Made by a program: the position numbers and the translations under genes. Positions 61,193 through 64,000 of a DNA stretch of 64,000 bases are shown piece by piece. Source of the DNA: Anaeromicropila herbilytica (GTDB taxonomy: Bacteria; Bacillota; Clostridia; Lachnospirales; Lachnospiraceae); contig NZ_AP024169.1 of the NCBI RefSeq assembly GCF_016591975.1, positions 2,457,001 to 2,521,000 on the forward strand, read 5' to 3'. Positions within the stretch are counted from its first letter, which is position 1. Each line of letters starts with the position of its first letter. The notes below the pieces were generated by a model. The model was not told the origin of the DNA and searched no databases. It saw nothing but the letters and a program-made list of their open reading frames with translations.

Positions 61193-62674
61193 TTACGCAA
61201 AAGGATTCTCTGTCTTATAAAGCATTCCTTTTGGTTGGTTAAATCCTAGTTCCTTTACGCCTAAATATCGGAATAGATTATAGATTGCCTTTCCATAATG
61301 TCCAAATGCAACTGCACCATGGTGTGGGTATCTCTTCTCAATTAATACATGGCGATAGAATCTTCCCATCTCAGGAATTGCAAATACACCAATTGCGCCA
61401 AATGAACGAGTTGCAACAGGAAGAACTTCTCCTTCTGCTACATAAGCTGTTAACTCAGCTTCCGCATTACTTTGAAGACGGAAGAACGTAATGTTACCTG
61501 GTATGATATCTCCCTCTAAAGTACCTCTAGTAATGTTAGGTTCTACATCTGGTTCTAAAGCTCTAGCCATTATCATTTGATTCTTCATTGTACAACTTGA
61601 CAATTTACTAGAAGCTGTGTTACCGCAATGGAACGCCATAAAAGTATCCTTTAAAGTATAATCAAATTTACCTTTGATCTCACTTTCGTACATATCTGCT
61701 GGTACTGAATTATTGATATCTAGTAACGTAACAACATCTTTACTTATGCAAGTTCCGATATATTCGCTTAATGCACCATAGATATCTACTTCGCAAGACA
61801 CTGGAATACCCATAGCTGCTAGACGGCTATTTACATAACAAGGAACGAATCCAAATTGAGTCTGGAAAGATGGCCAGCATTTATTTGCAAATACAACATA
61901 TTCTCTAGAACCTTTATGTTCTTCCATCCAATCTAATAAGGTAATCTCATATTGTGCTAGTTTTGGTAAGATACCTGGCATCTTATTGCCTTCTCCCAAT
62001 TCTTTTTCCATACTTGCAATTACTTCTGGAATTCTAGAATCGTTAGCATGCGCATGGAATGCTGCATATAAATCAAGTTCAGAATTTTCTTCAATCTCTA
62101 CGCCTAGATTGTATAATTGCTTGATTGGCGCATTACAAGCTAAGAAGTCTTGAGGACGAGGTCCAAAAGAGATAATTTTAAGATTATTAAGTCCTAATAT
62201 AGCAGTAGCAACTGGTTCGAATTCCTTAATCATATCTGCAACTTCACTTGCAGTTCCTACTGGATATTCTGGTATGTATGCTTTTAGATTACGAAGAGCT
62301 AGATTATAGCTTGCATTAAGCATTCCACAATATGCATCTCCACGTCCATTAATTAAGTTATCTCCTGTTTCTTCAGCTGCAGCTACAAACATAACTGGCC
62401 CATTAAATTTTTTGGCTAATAAAGTTTCTGCTGTCTCTGGTCCAAAATTACCAAGGTAAACAACAAGTGCATTTACCTCTGCTTTTTTTACTTCTTGAAG
62501 TGCTTTTTCCATATCTAGTTCATTTTCTACTGCTGTAGAACATTCATAAATATCAAGATTTATTTTTCTACAAGCGTCGACTACTGCTTTTCTACGATTG
62601 ATAGATAACTCCATAGGGAAGCAATCTCTACTTACTGCTACGATTCCTAATTTTACTTGTGGTATATTGTTCAT
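61193..62674 (-). CDS. L-fucose/L-arabinose isomerase-family protein
   Basis: A 493-residue cytoplasmic enzyme of the FucI/AraA-like fold that interconverts an aldose and a ketose with Mn2+. LGIVAVSRDCFPMELSINRR is the usual opening, VVYLGNFGPETAETLLAKKF the first domain, IISFGPRPQDFLACNAPIKQ the second, and CEVDIYGALSEYIGTCISKD carries the metal Glu and Asp region, with FHCGNTASSKL and HHGAVAFGHYG nearer the end. Which sugar it uses cannot be read from sequence; fucose, arabinose and related pentoses are possible. AGGATTCG precedes the ATG at 62674. It is a single-gene unit beside carbohydrate-degrading genes. Confidence 0.88.
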   Translation of the reverse strand: MNNIPQVKLGIVAVSRDCFPMELSINRRKAVVDACRKINLDIYECSTAVENELDMEKALQEVKKAEVNALVVYLGNFGPETAETLLAKKFNGPVMFVAAAEETGDNLINGRGDAYCGMLNASYNLALRNLKAYIPEYPVGTASEVADMIKEFEPVATAILGLNNLKIISFGPRPQDFLACNAPIKQLYNLGVEIEENSELDLYAAFHAHANDSRIPEVIASMEKELGEGNKMPGILPKLAQYEITLLDWMEEHKGSREYVVFANKCWPSFQTQFGFVPCYVNSRLAAMGIPVSCEVDIYGALSEYIGTCISKDVVTLLDINNSVPADMYESEIKGKFDYTLKDTFMAFHCGNTASSKLSSCTMKNQMIMARALEPDVEPNITRGTLEGDIIPGNITFFRLQSNAEAELTAYVAEGEVLPVATRSFGAIGVFAIPEMGRFYRHVLIEKRYPHHGAVAFGHYGKAIYNLFRYLGVKELGFNQPKGMLYKTENPFA

Positions 62675-62894
62675 AACGAATCCTCCATATGTTTTGCTTC
62701 ATAATTAATTTAATAGATATACAATATATCTCTAAATTACGTACTTTATTTTAAATTTCAACTATATTATACCACACTTATATCATGGATGATATACATT
62801 TATTTAGTTATTAAACTATATATTTTTATAAATATATATAGTTAGTACCCACTCTCTTTTACTAAGAAGTATACGGTCCCTTACTACTACCTTC

Positions 62895-64000
62895 TTACTT
62901 TTTTAGAACCTCACCTAATTGCTTTGGTAATAAAGGATCATAAAATGTACAAGTAAGACGATCATAATATTGACCTGGGATGTCCCATATCATTGGGCAG
63001 ATTCCACGATCATAAGCTTCTTTACATACTGAGGTTAAATATAGTCGAACCATATCTGTCGTTTTATTCTTTTTATTCACACCATATTCACCAAGAATTA
63101 CTGGAATTCCCTTATCAATAAAGTGTGTTTTCATCATATCCATATTGCTTCTTAATTCAGCAACATCTTGCTTAGTCCCCCAAGTAGGCTGCGCCTTACC
63201 CCAATCGGCATCTTTATCTAATATTGTAAAGGTAGATGGAGTATAGTAATGTACAGATACTGCACATCTTTTTTCTGGATCATTTGGCATCTTAAAGAGT
63301 GGATCGCATGTCCATTTAATATCTGTTGCACAACCAGAAATGAGTAAATGACGTTTTTCATTATTCCCTCCTGCAGCTCTGATAACATCTACGAAGGATT
63401 GATTGATCTTATTCAAAATATCATATACCTTTTCTTTTGCTTTTGTATCATTCCCATAAGGATCCCATACCTCTTTATACACGCCTTCCTCATTGTAGGA
63501 TTCAAATATTAGATGATCTCCATACTTTGCAAAACGCGAACCAATTTGTTTCCAAATGCTTTGATACTTTTTCATACAATTCTCATAATCACCAGTGAAG
63601 AATCCTTTAAACCATCCATTGTCATAATGAATATTTATTACTACATACATATCATCGTCTAATGCATAATTAGTTACCTCTTCAACACGGTTCATTAGTA
63701 CAGGGTTAATGGTGTAATCTTTCGCCATAAAGTTTGACCAAGCTACCGGAATTCGTACGGAGTGAAAACCAGCATCACGAACACCATCAATCATTTTCTT
63801 CGTAATCATGGGACTTTGCCAAGAGGTCTCATAATATTTTGGATCCATTATTTTTGTCTTAGGAATCCATGCATCCAAAGTATTACCAAGATTCCAACCT
63901 ATCCCCATATCTTTCACTAGGTCCATCGTAGTCATGTCTCTCATTACATTCTTATTTGGATTTGGTGTAGCTTCTTTATCACTTTCTTTAGTAGTCTCTG
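62895..64000 (-). CDS. GH5 endoglucanase, C-terminal part (cut by right edge)
   Basis: The open frame runs off the window: upstream of the internal Met at 63944 it continues as TTKESDKEATPNPNKNV, a linker, so signal peptide and any N-terminal module lie outside. The catalytic domain shows LVKDMGIGWNLGNTLDAW, FHSVRIPVAWSNF, LIFESYNEEGV (acid/base Glu; the usual Pro of NEP is Glu here), VSVHYYTPSTF and PVILGEYGVNKK (nucleophile Glu). It ends right after the barrel with no binding module. It is similar in plan to the GH5 domain at 28805-31639 and probably also cuts beta-glucans outside the cell. Confidence 0.92.
   Translation of the reverse strand, partial: ETTKESDKEATPNPNKNVMRDMTTMDLVKDMGIGWNLGNTLDAWIPKTKIMDPKYYETSWQSPMITKKMIDGVRDAGFHSVRIPVAWSNFMAKDYTINPVLMNRVEEVTNYALDDDMYVVINIHYDNGWFKGFFTGDYENCMKKYQSIWKQIGSRFAKYGDHLIFESYNEEGVYKEVWDPYGNDTKAKEKVYDILNKINQSFVDVIRAAGGNNEKRHLLISGCATDIKWTCDPLFKMPNDPEKRCAVSVHYYTPSTFTILDKDADWGKAQPTWGTKQDVAELRSNMDMMKTHFIDKGIPVILGEYGVNKKNKTTDMVRLYLTSVCKEAYDRGICPMIWDIPGQYYDRLTCTFYDPLLPKQLGEVLKK

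Noticed and set aside
1..64000. tRNA or rRNA genes
   Set aside because: No cloverleaf with a GGTTCRANNCC-type arm or rRNA-like stretch was found when scanning the intergenic regions by eye.

Overview
The window reads as low-GC Firmicutes chromosome, most likely a plant-polysaccharide-degrading Lachnospiraceae/Clostridium of the Lachnoclostridium (Clostridium) phytofermentans type. This is inferred from AT-rich intergenic DNA, strong AGGAGG ribosome sites, a T-box leader, two GH5 glucanases, a GH127 arabinofuranosidase, an L-fucose/L-arabinose-type isomerase, a BceAB-like transporter and CD3324-, DUF3021- and PadR/DUF2812-type genes. No rRNA, tRNA or CRISPR array was seen. Most genes lie on the minus strand.

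Layout. 1-2.0 kb: 5' part of alaS with promoter and Ala T-box. 2.1-4.5 kb: two tandem flavin-reductase-fold genes facing an AraC regulator. 4.6-9.2 kb: small orphan genes (DinB-like, EEP nuclease, polysaccharide deacetylase, ArsR) mixed with remnants. 9.3-14.1 kb: a two-methyltransferase operon whose promoter appears split by a group II intron, followed by an ISL3-family IS. 14.1-20.6 kb: AviRa-like methyltransferase, truncated zinc-ribbon/kinase gene, a broken TrmH-type rRNA methyltransferase with a perfect 19-bp inverted repeat at the lesion, then methyltransferase, ATPase, GNAT, GreA-like, HAD and J-domain genes. 20.8-25.9 kb: BceAB-like ABC transporter with a NarL-type two-component system. 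26-28.8 kb: nhaA and a decayed M56/BlaR1-like gene. 28.8-33 kb: multidomain secreted GH5 enzyme and a secreted SH3-like protein. 33-42 kb: DUF952, PhzF, a TetR-linked FtsX-type ABC exporter, FliB-like protein, and an MBL/SseB pair. 42-47 kb: a 1589-residue secreted metallophosphoesterase with carbohydrate-binding and lectin modules. 47-50.2 kb: HTH regulator, PLDc_N membrane protein and ABC-2 exporter operon. 50.4-64 kb: GNAT, PadR/DUF2812, GH127 with AraC regulator, SIMPL protein, CPT-like kinase, CD3324-type regulator, L,D-transpeptidase, a hydrolase/LytTR/DUF3021 operon, sugar isomerase, and a GH5 enzyme cut by the right edge.

Two themes run through it. One is carbohydrate use: secreted GH5 enzymes attack beta-glucan chains outside the cell, while GH127 and the isomerase (neither with a visible signal peptide) would act on sugars or oligosaccharides inside. 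The other is membrane stress and export: three ABC exporters, each with its own regulator. The window also carries several kinds of genome decay: homopolymer frameshifts, truncations, a palindrome-linked frameshift, an intron inside a promoter, and three copies of a short inverted-repeat element (MITE-like).
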